Source of the DNA: an uncultured Clostridia bacterium | GTDB taxonomy: Bacteria; Bacillota; Clostridia; Oscillospirales; Oscillospiraceae | Assembly: GCA_947167725.1 (NCBI GenBank) | Contig: CAMVJF010000070.1 | Span: 1 to 7,800 of the forward strand | Direction: 5' to 3' | Length of the DNA stretch: 7,800 bases | Part shown: piece by piece, positions 1-5,439 of the stretch | Numbering within the stretch: position 1 is the first letter of the stretch | How the letters are laid out: every line of letters starts with the position of its first letter | Program-made: the position numbers and the translations under genes | The notes under the pieces: model-generated | The model's input: the letters and a program-made list of their open reading frames with translations, nothing else | Database searches by the model: none | Told to the model about the DNA's origin: nothing

Positions 1-1
1 C

Positions 2-130
2 TGCGAGGAGGACCGCTGGATGACGGCCCGCAACAAGTGGCTGCTGGCGCACCCGGAGTCGCGCCCCGCGCAGAACGGCGCGCACATCGGCCTCCGGGGC
101 GTCAACCTCGACGTCGGCGGGGACATCTGA
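2..130 (+). CDS. C-terminal tail of an unrecognised protein (5' end outside window)
   Basis: An open frame enters from the left edge and runs 42 codons to a TGA at 128-130. The peptide begins CEEDRWMTARNKW and ends GLRGVNLDVGGDI. It is rich in Arg, Trp and Gly, has no membrane segment and I do not recognise the family. The frame is supported by its codon style (almost every third base is G or C, as in the certain genes here) and by the strong hairpin terminator that begins 5 bases after the stop. It converges with the leftward gene at 176-1513. No function is proposed. Confidence 0.6.
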   Translation, partial: CEEDRWMTARNKWLLAHPESRPAQNGAHIGLRGVNLDVGGDI

Positions 131-135
131 AGCGG

Positions 136-174
136 AAAGACAGGACCTGTGAGGCGCTCACAGGTCCTGTCTTT
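136..174 (+). terminator. Rho-independent terminator, 18-bp perfect stem
   Basis: Bases 136-153 pair perfectly with 157-174 around a GCG loop, and the stem runs into TTTTT (172-176). This is a classic intrinsic terminator for the rightward gene ending at 130. It also lies directly after the stop of the leftward gene (176-178), so it may serve both convergent genes. On the minus strand the U tract after the stem is only three bases, so leftward termination would be weaker. Confidence 0.92.
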
Positions 175-175
175 T

Positions 176-1513
176 TCAGTTGATGATCAGCTCGTCCTGC
201 GTCGGTCTGCCGATCAGCACGACCGGCTCGTAGACCTCGCCGACGATGTGCAGCAGATGCAGCGCGTCGCGCTCGGTGCGGAAGCCGGCGCGCAGCCGTA
301 CCGTGACGGGCCGCAGCGCCCCGTCGCGCTCGCGCAGCATCTCGAGCAGCCGCTTCTGCGCCTGCTCCATCGTAGCGCCGTGGGAGTAGATATAGAGCGC
401 GTACAGATCCTCGCCGCCCTGCTGCGGACGGATCACGCGGCGCAGCTTCCCCTTGGGCAGGACACTGTGGAGCTTGGACTCGATCGCGTCGAGCTCGGCG
501 CGCGAGGCGATGATCTTCAGATAGACGATCTCCTCCGGCTCATAGATCTCGCCCTCGAGATAGCTGCGGTAGGGCGAGCGGCGCATGCGCCCGTAGACGA
601 GCTGCTCGGCCTCGCGTACCGCGCCGGAGTGGAAGATGCAGGTCTTGTCGTTGTGGATGGTGTAGATGAAATAGCTGACGCCCAGCGCATCGAGCCGCGC
701 GCGCAGCGGCGCGGAATCCTCCGGCGCGATGGTCACGGCGCAGAGGTAGCGGTTTTCGTTGGCGTCGTAGATCGCGGCGCCGTCCATGACGATCAGCGGC
801 GCGGAGAGACGTGCCTCGCTCATCTGCAGCGAGAAAAAGGCCGGGGCATGCTCGCTCATCAGGCAGATGCGCGCGCCGTCGTTATTGAGAGAGTTCAGGC
901 GGAAGCGCGCCGCGGGAGACATGTGGGAAAAGCGGTCGGGCACGAGGTCCTTCGTACGCAGGAAAAAGACGAGATCCGGCCGCCTGCGCCGCGGGAGACG
1001 GACGACGTTGACGAGCGTGGCGACCGCCGTGCCGACAAAAACGCCGAGAAGGCGCTGCGCAGCCTGCTGCAGGGGCTCGGAGATGTCCGGGAAGGCGATG
1101 ACGATGCACAGGAACACGATCGAGGCGAGGCCCGAGGCATCCGGCGTGCGGAGCAGCACCGCGCTGTAAAGCGAGAACAGAACGCCCAGCGCCATCATCG
1201 CATAGAGCAGCAGCACGGACGCGCCCAGTACGGGAAAGTCGTGGAGCAGCAGGAGCAGCAGAAGACCCCAGAAGGCGCCGATCAGCGTGCCGATGAAGCG
1301 GTTGAGGGCGTATTCGCCGGTGTCGCGCACATAGGGCTGCATGCAGATGATCGCGGTGATCGCGGCCTCGGTGGGCATGTCCTGCCCGCGGTAGCCGCGC
1401 AGATAGTAAAACAGCAGACACAGAAAGACGGCGACCGTGGTCTTAACGATGCGCTGCCCGAGATGGGGCAGGACCCAGGGCTCGTCGTTCCCGTTCGTTT
1501 TCCGTCGGCGCAT
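176..1513 (-). CDS. ArAE/FUSC-like membrane protein fused to a degenerate HAD-like domain
   Basis: This is a 445-residue membrane protein. Residues 22-170 form about six hydrophobic helices (22-39, 47-61, 74-91, 95-120, 126-142, 152-170), including TEAAITAIICMQPYVRDT and NRFIGTLIGAFWG, which resemble the N-terminal part of aromatic-acid-exporter/FUSC-like proteins. A basic linker RLPRRRRPD (172-180) leads to a cytoplasmic alpha/beta domain (181-440) that reads like a Cof-type HAD phosphatase: ISPRTR-like region near 196-206, GARICLMSEHAP (213-224) for motif II, PLIVMDGAAIYD (239-250), then a cap to about 345. The HAD nucleophile DxD is replaced (LVFFLRTKDLV, 181-191), and no Lys of motif III or GDxxND of motif IV is visible. 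It is therefore probably a non-enzymatic or ligand-binding domain. Start: ATG with GGAAGGAGG 6 nt upstream. Substrate unknown. The membrane assignment is secure; the exporter role is family inference. Confidence 0.85.
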   Translation of the reverse strand: MRRRKTNGNDEPWVLPHLGQRIVKTTVAVFLCLLFYYLRGYRGQDMPTEAAITAIICMQPYVRDTGEYALNRFIGTLIGAFWGLLLLLLLHDFPVLGASVLLLYAMMALGVLFSLYSAVLLRTPDASGLASIVFLCIVIAFPDISEPLQQAAQRLLGVFVGTAVATLVNVVRLPRRRRPDLVFFLRTKDLVPDRFSHMSPAARFRLNSLNNDGARICLMSEHAPAFFSLQMSEARLSAPLIVMDGAAIYDANENRYLCAVTIAPEDSAPLRARLDALGVSYFIYTIHNDKTCIFHSGAVREAEQLVYGRMRRSPYRSYLEGEIYEPEEIVYLKIIASRAELDAIESKLHSVLPKGKLRRVIRPQQGGEDLYALYIYSHGATMEQAQKRLLEMLRERDGALRPVTVRLRAGFRTERDALHLLHIVGEVYEPVVLIGRPTQDELIIN

Positions 1514-1539
1514 GACGCACCTCCTTCCATAGGGTGCCT

Positions 1540-1568
1540 ACCATAACACAAACGCCCCGCCGCGTCCA
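1540..1568 (-). promoter_or_regulatory. Candidate sigma-A promoter for the exporter-like gene
   Basis: Reading leftward, TGGACG (1563-1568) is separated by 17 bases from TATGGT (1540-1545), each matching 4 of 6 consensus bases. It lies between the terminator that follows mgtE and the ribosome site at 1520-1528, the position expected if the gene has its own transcript. It is a moderate match found by eye. Confidence 0.4.
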
Positions 1569-1595
1569 TAGGGGATCGGTAAACTTTTTGTGAAT

Positions 1596-1635
1596 GAAAA
1601 CACGGGAGAGCCCGAGCGGGCTCTCCCGTGTTTTC
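1596..1635 (-). terminator. Intrinsic terminator after mgtE (possibly bidirectional)
   Basis: Bases 1596-1614 are the exact reverse complement of 1617-1635. In practice this is an 18-bp stem (GAAAACACGGGAGAGCCC) with a 4-nt loop. In the leftward direction the right arm ends in GTTTTC followed by ATTC, giving a short U tract. It begins 12 bases beyond the mgtE stop (1648-1650), and separates mgtE from the exporter-like gene. The AAAA/TTTT ends make it symmetrical, so it could also stop rightward transcription. Confidence 0.85.
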
Positions 1636-1647
1636 AAGCGCCGTTTT

Positions 1648-3018
1648 CTAAAACAGCAGGGCGCTCGCAATGCCGAAATAGACCAGCAGCGAGAGCGCGT
1701 CCACGATCGTGGTGATGAAGGGGCTTGCCATCACGGCGGGGTCGAAGCCGATCTTCTTGGCCGCCATCGGCAGGGTGCAGCCGACAAGCTTCGCGATCAG
1801 CACGGTCAGCGCCATCGTGACGCAGACGACCGCCGCCACGCCGAGCGTGATCGGATTGCCCAGCAGCAGCCGGTCGACGAGCAGGATCTTGCCGAAGCAC
1901 AGCAAAGCGAGCGCCGAGCCGCAGAGCGCGGCCGTCTCGGCTTCCTTCCACACGACGCGGGGCAGATCGGCGAATTCCAGCTCGCCGAGGCTCAGCGCAC
2001 GGATGATCGTGACCGAGGCCTGGGAGCCGGAGTTGCCGCCCGTGTCCATAAGCATGGGAATGAAGGCCGTCAGCACGACCTGCGCGGCCAGCGCGCTCTC
2101 AAAGCCGGTGATGATCATGCCGGTGAAGGTGGCCGACACCATCAGCAGCGCGAGCCAGGGAATGCGGTGGCGGAACAGATCCCAGGCGTTGGAACGCAGA
2201 TAGGTCTTCTCCGAGGGGAGCATACCGGCCATCTTCTCGATATCCTCCGTGGTCTCTTCGACGAGGATGTCCATCGCGTCGTCGAAGGTCACGATGCCCA
2301 CCATGCGCCCGTCCTGGTCCACCACGGGCAGCGCGAGGAAGTTGTACTTCGAGAGCATCTGCGCGACCTCTTCCTGGTCGGTCAGCGTATTGACGGAGAT
2401 CACGTTCTCGTCCATGATCTCGCTCACGGGAGTCTCGTCGTCCAGCGTCAGGAGAAGGTCCTTGACCGAGACCGCGCCGAGCAGGCGCCGCTCCTCCGTC
2501 ACGTAGCAGGTATAGATCGTCTCCTTGTCGACGCCGGTGCGCCGGATGCGGGTGATCGCCTCGGCCACGGTCATCTTCGGCCGCAGCGAGACGTACTCCG
2601 TCGTCATGATCGAGCCGGCGGAGTTCTCGGGGTAGCGCAGGATCTCGTTGATCTCGCGGCGCATCTGGGGATCGGCCTGCGCCAGGATGCGCTTGACGAC
2701 GTTCGCGGGCATTTCGTCGACAAGGTCCGCCGCGTCGTCGACGTAGAGTTCGTTGATGATCTCGTGCAGCTCGCGGTCGGAGAAGCCGCGGATCAGCAGC
2801 TCCTGCCACTCGCTGTCGAGCTCGGCGAAGGTCTCCGCCGCCGTCTCCTTGGGCAGCAGACGGAACAGCAGAGGCATGCGCTCCTCGCCGATGTCCTCGA
2901 AGACCGCCGCGATGTCCGCCGGCTCCATGGTCACGAGGATGTCCTTCAGGGTCTGATACTTCTTTTCCTCGAGAAGCTTCCCGATCGTCTTCTCGAAACG
3001 GATGCTTTGCATAGCCAT
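1648..3018 (-). CDS. mgtE: Magnesium transporter MgtE
   Basis: MgtE is a homodimeric Mg2+ channel of the inner membrane, closed by Mg2+ bound to its cytoplasmic domains. The 456 residues show the full family layout at normal length. Residues 5-130 are the helical N domain (MEPADIAAVFEDI, ELYVDDAADLVDEMP). Residues 131-255 are two CBS repeats, starting ENSAGSIMTTEYVSL and IMDENVISV. A long connecting helix (about 256-283) precedes five membrane helices (284-456). The signature PMLMDTGGNSGSQ is at 321-333, and FITTIVDALSLLVYF (434-448) carries the conserved pore Asp440, equivalent to Asp432 of the Thermus protein. Start: ATG at 3016-3018 with AGAAGGAGGA (3027-3036). A second in-frame ATG two codons later is less well spaced. 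Stop is TAG. It has its own promoter and a long structured leader with a small open frame, and is likely Mg2+-controlled through that leader (inference). Confidence 0.97.
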   Translation of the reverse strand: MAMQSIRFEKTIGKLLEEKKYQTLKDILVTMEPADIAAVFEDIGEERMPLLFRLLPKETAAETFAELDSEWQELLIRGFSDRELHEIINELYVDDAADLVDEMPANVVKRILAQADPQMRREINEILRYPENSAGSIMTTEYVSLRPKMTVAEAITRIRRTGVDKETIYTCYVTEERRLLGAVSVKDLLLTLDDETPVSEIMDENVISVNTLTDQEEVAQMLSKYNFLALPVVDQDGRMVGIVTFDDAMDILVEETTEDIEKMAGMLPSEKTYLRSNAWDLFRHRIPWLALLMVSATFTGMIITGFESALAAQVVLTAFIPMLMDTGGNSGSQASVTIIRALSLGELEFADLPRVVWKEAETAALCGSALALLCFGKILLVDRLLLGNPITLGVAAVVCVTMALTVLIAKLVGCTLPMAAKKIGFDPAVMASPFITTIVDALSLLVYFGIASALLF

Positions 3019-3057
3019 AACCCGGATCCTCCTTCTTTGGAATTTTCGTCCAGTTCA

Positions 3058-3169
3058 GGAAGCCCGGCGCGCAGGCCGAAGCTCAGAGTGCGGATTTGAT
3101 CGAAGAAACGCCCGGCGACAGGGGCTTCTCCGTGCAACTTCGGCCCGATAAGGCGCCGGTACTGCTTCC
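3058..3169 (-). ncRNA. Structured mgtE leader RNA, three nested helices
   Basis: In the leftward transcript three exact complementary pairs nest inside one another: GGAAGC (3164-3169) with GCTTCC (3058-3063); CCGGCGC (3153-3159) with GCGCCGG (3064-3070); GGCCGAAG (3138-3145) with CTTCGGCC (3074-3081). Only a 4-nt bulge and a 7/3-nt internal loop interrupt the 21 pairs. Inside, GCCC (3122-3125) and GGGC (3110-3113) close an 8-nt loop and can extend with GAGAA/TTCTT. The 5' arms fall within a 31-codon frame and the 3' arms immediately after its stop, so ribosomes on that frame would oppose the fold. The fold ends 21 bases before the mgtE ribosome site. No U tract follows, so control of translation or Rho access is more likely than an intrinsic terminator. 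I do not see M-box sequence signatures. Pairing is seen; function is inferred. Confidence 0.55.
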
Positions 3170-3178
3170 GTCGTCCAT
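3083..3178 (-). CDS. Putative 31-residue leader peptide upstream of mgtE
   Basis: ATG at 3176-3178 follows AAGGAGGA (3185-3192) with a 7-nt gap, the best ribosome site in this region, and the frame ends with TGA at 3083-3085. The peptide reads MDDGSSTGALSGRSC, TEKPLSPGV, SSIKSAL: small, polar, with two prolines (19 and 22), and no signal peptide or membrane helix. Its codons overlap the 5' arms of the mgtE leader helices, and its stop sits just before the 3' arms, the arrangement typical of regulatory leader peptides such as Salmonella MgtL. There is no sequence resemblance to MgtL that I can claim. It could also be a small functional protein, or an accidental frame within a structured RNA. 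Two overlapping frames in other registers lack a comparable ribosome site. Confidence 0.55.
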   Translation of the reverse strand: MDDGSSTGALSGRSCTEKPLSPGVSSIKSAL

Positions 3179-3207
3179 GACGTTTCCTCCTTTTTCATGT
3201 TGTATTC

Positions 3208-3219
3208 GGGCTTTCGCCC
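3208..3219 (-). promoter_or_regulatory. GGGC-GAAA-GCCC hairpin at the 5' end of the mgtE transcript
   Basis: GGGC GAAA GCCC is a 4-bp stem with a GNRA tetraloop, lying where transcription from the TTGACA/TATTCT promoter should begin (about 3220). Such a 5'-terminal hairpin could protect the mRNA from 5' decay. It could also be fortuitous. Confidence 0.4.
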
Positions 3220-3226
3220 TGTGTTC

Positions 3227-3255
3227 AGAATAAAGGAAAAGGCAGCATTTGTCAA
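3227..3255 (-). promoter_or_regulatory. Strong sigma-A type promoter of mgtE
   Basis: Leftward, a perfect TTGACA (3250-3255) is followed after exactly 17 bases by TATTCT (3227-3232), 4 of 6 to TATAAT. The predicted start near 3220 gives a leader of about 200 nt before the mgtE ATG, containing the small frame and the nested helices. It is divergent from the promoter of the TIR operon about 115 bases away. Confidence 0.75.
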
Positions 3256-3345
3256 TCCGGCAAAGCGTTGCGCCGCCGTATTATTCCTGATTTTTTCCTC
3301 CGGCGCGGAGAGACTTGAGAAAGCGGCTCTTCGCAGGGGTCTTTT

Positions 3346-3362
3346 TTCGACGCGGCGTCGAA
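3346..3362. promoter_or_regulatory. 17-bp perfect dyad, candidate operator
   Basis: TTCGACGC (3346-3353), one central G (3354), then GCGTCGAA (3355-3362): an exact 8+1+8 inverted repeat in the divergent intergenic region. It ends 7 bases before the -35 of the TIR operon promoter, centred near -51 from the expected start, a position suited to an activator or repressor dimer. The T run lies before the dyad and only A bases follow it on the other strand, so it is not a terminator. The regulator is unknown. Confidence 0.45.
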
Positions 3363-3369
3363 TTCGCTG

Positions 3370-3398
3370 TGGAAATCCGACACGCTCCATGCTATACT
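3370..3398 (+). promoter_or_regulatory. Promoter of the TIR-LRR operon
   Basis: TGGAAA (3370-3375, 4 of 6 to TTGACA) is spaced 17 bases from TATACT (3393-3398, 5 of 6 to TATAAT). Predicted transcription start is near 3405, giving a leader of about 32 nt with GGGAGAGG (3421-3428) before the ATG at 3437. This is the only good promoter I see for the three rightward genes. Confidence 0.65.
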
Positions 3399-3436
3399 GT
3401 AAATTGGTAGAACATATGCTGGGAGAGGATCCGGCC

Positions 3437-4270
3437 ATGAGCAAGACGCTGACAAAACGATATCCTGCCTACGGGGGAGAGGAGCCCTATCTGTTCCTCT
3501 GCTTTTCCGAGGCGGACGCAAAGCGGGTGCTGCCGCTGATGGAGCGGCTTTGCGCGCGCGGCTGCCGCGTGTGGTATGCCCTCGGCCGTCCGGAGAGCAT
3601 GGACGAGCGGCGGGAGCGAGCCGCGCGCATGAAGGGCGCCGCGCTGACCGTCTTCTATCTCTCGGACGCCGCGCGCGCCGACACCGACGTGAAGGGCGCC
3701 GCGCTCGCCGCGCAGGAGCGCGGCGCACGGATGCTCTGCGTCGACGCCGACGAAGGCGACAGCGCCCTGTCCTTCGGTCTTGCCGAGAGCGTCCCCCATC
3801 TCAAGGCGCGCGCTTACCGCAGCGCGGCGGAGCTGGAGGAGGCGCTGGCGCACAGCGAGGGCTTCTCGCAGGAACTGATCGGCTCGGCCCGTCTCGCGCC
3901 GCCCTCGCCGCTGAAAAAGCTCGCGCTCACGCTCGCGGCGCTGAGCGTGCTCGTGCTGCTCACGGCCTTCGCGGGAGGAAAGCTCTTCGGCTGGTTCGCG
4001 CCGCCGATCGAGAGGAGCGACACGATCGCGTTTACGGACACGGCGCTGCGCAGCGCCGTGCGCGCCGCCGTCGGCGGCGGCGCGATCACGCCCGAGAGCG
4101 TCGCGGAGCTTGCTTCGCTGCGGCTTTCCGAGCTCCCGGAGGATGATTCCGAGCTCGCGCTCCTGCCCGCGCTCAAGCGCCTCGAGATCCCGCAGAGCAA
4201 GGCGGCGGAGGCGCTGCGGCTGCTTGACGAGGGCTACGTCGTGGCCCTGTACGGGGGGAGCGGCAAATGA
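3437..4270 (+). CDS. Membrane-anchored pseudo-TIR protein with a short LRR-cap-like ectodomain
   Basis: 277 residues. Residues 8-135 follow the TIR fold as found in Clostridia: RYPAYGGEEPYLFLCFSEAD (8-27), helix KRVLPLMERL, strand CRVWYALG (43-50), TVFYLSDAAR (71-80). Key positions are lost: the usual SY.H is CFSE, the BB loop WYDEGI is WYALGR, and the catalytic Glu is Ala88 in an ungapped match to Glu84 of the next protein, so NAD+ hydrolysis is unlikely. PLKK then starts one membrane helix (about 161-181); KK before it suggests the N terminus is inside. The outer part (192-277) has an internalin-like cap, IAFTDTALRSAVRAAVGGG, with one or two LRR turns, and ends LLDEGYVVALYGG. Start: ATG 3437, preceded by GGGAGAGG and beginning MSK like both following genes. 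The frame is open back to about 3197, but that stretch holds the promoter. The last bases overlap the next ATG (ATGA). A non-enzymatic partner role is inference. Confidence 0.8.
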   Translation: MSKTLTKRYPAYGGEEPYLFLCFSEADAKRVLPLMERLCARGCRVWYALGRPESMDERRERAARMKGAALTVFYLSDAARADTDVKGAALAAQERGARMLCVDADEGDSALSFGLAESVPHLKARAYRSAAELEEALAHSEGFSQELIGSARLAPPSPLKKLALTLAALSVLVLLTAFAGGKLFGWFAPPIERSDTIAFTDTALRSAVRAAVGGGAITPESVAELASLRLSELPEDDSELALLPALKRLEIPQSKAAEALRLLDEGYVVALYGGSGK

Positions 4271-5427
4271 GCAAATTCTTCAAACCATACGAGGGCAGAC
4301 GCCCCTATCTGTTCGTCAGCTATTCCCATCTCCAGTCGGAGCAGGTCGTTGAAACGATCCGGCTCCTGCACGAGGGACGCTGGCGGGTCTGGTACGACGA
4401 GGGCATCCCGGCGGGCGGCGACTGGCCGAGGAACATCGAACAGCACATGCGCCTGAGCGGCGCGGTGCTCTTCTTCCTCTCCGGAAGCGCGCTGGCCTCG
4501 CCGAACTGCTTCAGCGAGATCAAGACCGCGCTCGCGCTGGGCAAGCGCGTGATGGTCGTGCCGCTCGAGGAGAGCGAGATCGACGGAGAGTGGCGGAAGC
4601 TGCTCGATCGCTGCACAACGCTCGCCGCGCGCAGCAGCGCGAAGGAACGCGCCGGAGAGATCCTCGGCTGCGGGCTCGTCACGGGGGCCTTTCACCGCAA
4701 GCCGCTCGAGGATCTCCGCTGGGACACGCTGGGGCTCGCGGCCTCCGCCGCGGTCTTCCTCGCGACGCTCGCGGCGCTCTTCGGCCTCATGACGGGGCGG
4801 ATCACCCTCGGCGCAGCGTGCGCCGAGGAAACGCCGCCTCCCGCGGAGACGGCCGCGCCGAGCGAGGCGCCCGAGGTCGATCTCGGACCCTGGGAGAGCC
4901 TGTTCCCGGTCGAATTTCCCGACGAGCAGCAGGCGCGCGCGGTGCTCGCGGCGCTCGGCAGGAGCGGGGGCGACGTGCTGTGGAGCGAGCTGCCGCAGGT
5001 CAGAGCGCTGTACTTTTGCGGCAACATGACGCTCAAGGGGCTCGAGGCCGTGGAATTCAGCGACGCGGGCGAACCGACGGTCAACGGCGCGCGCGTGATC
5101 GAGGGAAAGGTCGCGGACCTCGGCGTGATCGGGCGCATGCCGCTGCTCGAGGAGCTGGCGCTGATCCGCCAGCCGGTTTCGGAGCTCGGCGCGCTGCGGG
5201 AGCTGACGCGCCTGCGGATGCTTTCGCTCGCGGGCTGCGATACGGACGCGCTCGCGACCCTCGGCGCGCAGGGCAGCATCGAGACGCTGAGGCTCGAGCA
5301 CAGCGCCGTGCGGGACCTCTCCGCGCTCGGAGAAATGAGCGCGCTGAGGACCGTCACCGTCAGCGCGGAGATGCTGCCGCTGCGCTGGGACGAATCGGCG
5401 GGATATGAGCTGCTTCTTGTGAAGTGA
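4267..5427 (+). CDS. TIR - membrane helix - LRR receptor-like protein (apparently complete TIR)
   Basis: 386 residues. The TIR domain (about 12-135) is complete: RPYLFVSYSH (12-21), RVWYDEGIPAGGDWP (40-54, BB loop), AVLFFLSGSALASPNCFSEI (66-85), RVMVVPLE (94-101). Glu84 in the C-x-x-E helix matches the catalytic Glu of bacterial TIR NADases and SARM1, so the inside domain may cleave NAD+ or make cyclic ADP-ribose products (family inference). One membrane helix spans about 154-176. A Pro/Ala/Glu-rich spacer (186-204) follows, then a cap-like FPDEQQARAVLAALG (217-231) and about four LRR turns (282-368): LEELALIRQPVSELGAL, LRMLSLAGCDTDALATL, IETLRLEHSAVRDLSAL. It closes with LRWDESAGYELLLVK. No LPxTG or other wall anchor is seen. 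The start overlaps the upstream stop (ATGA) with G6AG as ribosome site, indicating coupled translation. It is the likely enzymatic member of the trio. Confidence 0.85.
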   Translation: MSKFFKPYEGRRPYLFVSYSHLQSEQVVETIRLLHEGRWRVWYDEGIPAGGDWPRNIEQHMRLSGAVLFFLSGSALASPNCFSEIKTALALGKRVMVVPLEESEIDGEWRKLLDRCTTLAARSSAKERAGEILGCGLVTGAFHRKPLEDLRWDTLGLAASAAVFLATLAALFGLMTGRITLGAACAEETPPPAETAAPSEAPEVDLGPWESLFPVEFPDEQQARAVLAALGRSGGDVLWSELPQVRALYFCGNMTLKGLEAVEFSDAGEPTVNGARVIEGKVADLGVIGRMPLLEELALIRQPVSELGALRELTRLRMLSLAGCDTDALATLGAQGSIETLRLEHSAVRDLSALGEMSALRTVTVSAEMLPLRWDESAGYELLLVK

Positions 5428-5439
5428 GGAGATGCTTTT

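Noticed and set aside
149..1546. A 465-codon + strand frame opposite the exporter-like gene
   Set aside because: The composition is Arg/Asp/Gln-rich with no recognisable domain. It starts inside the terminator hairpin and lies opposite a clear membrane protein.
1594..3099. A 501-codon + strand frame opposite mgtE
   Set aside because: mgtE on the other strand is certain by its signature motifs. The + frame is a composition artefact that starts inside the terminator.
3019..3220. M-box (ykoK) magnesium riboswitch upstream of mgtE
   Set aside because: Expected by gene context, but the conserved M-box stretches are not visible on the mgtE strand. The pairing found is of a different layout.
3197..3436. 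Upstream extension of the first TIR gene by 80 codons
   Set aside because: The extension contains the operon promoter, the dyad and the mgtE promoter, has no ribosome site, and would remove the MSK start shared in style with the next two genes.
3055..3444. A minus-strand 129-codon frame across the mgtE promoter and leader
   Set aside because: It begins upstream of the mgtE promoter. Its internal ATG just before the AAGGAGGA overlaps that site, and it lacks a ribosome site of its own. The 31-codon frame has the correct spacing.
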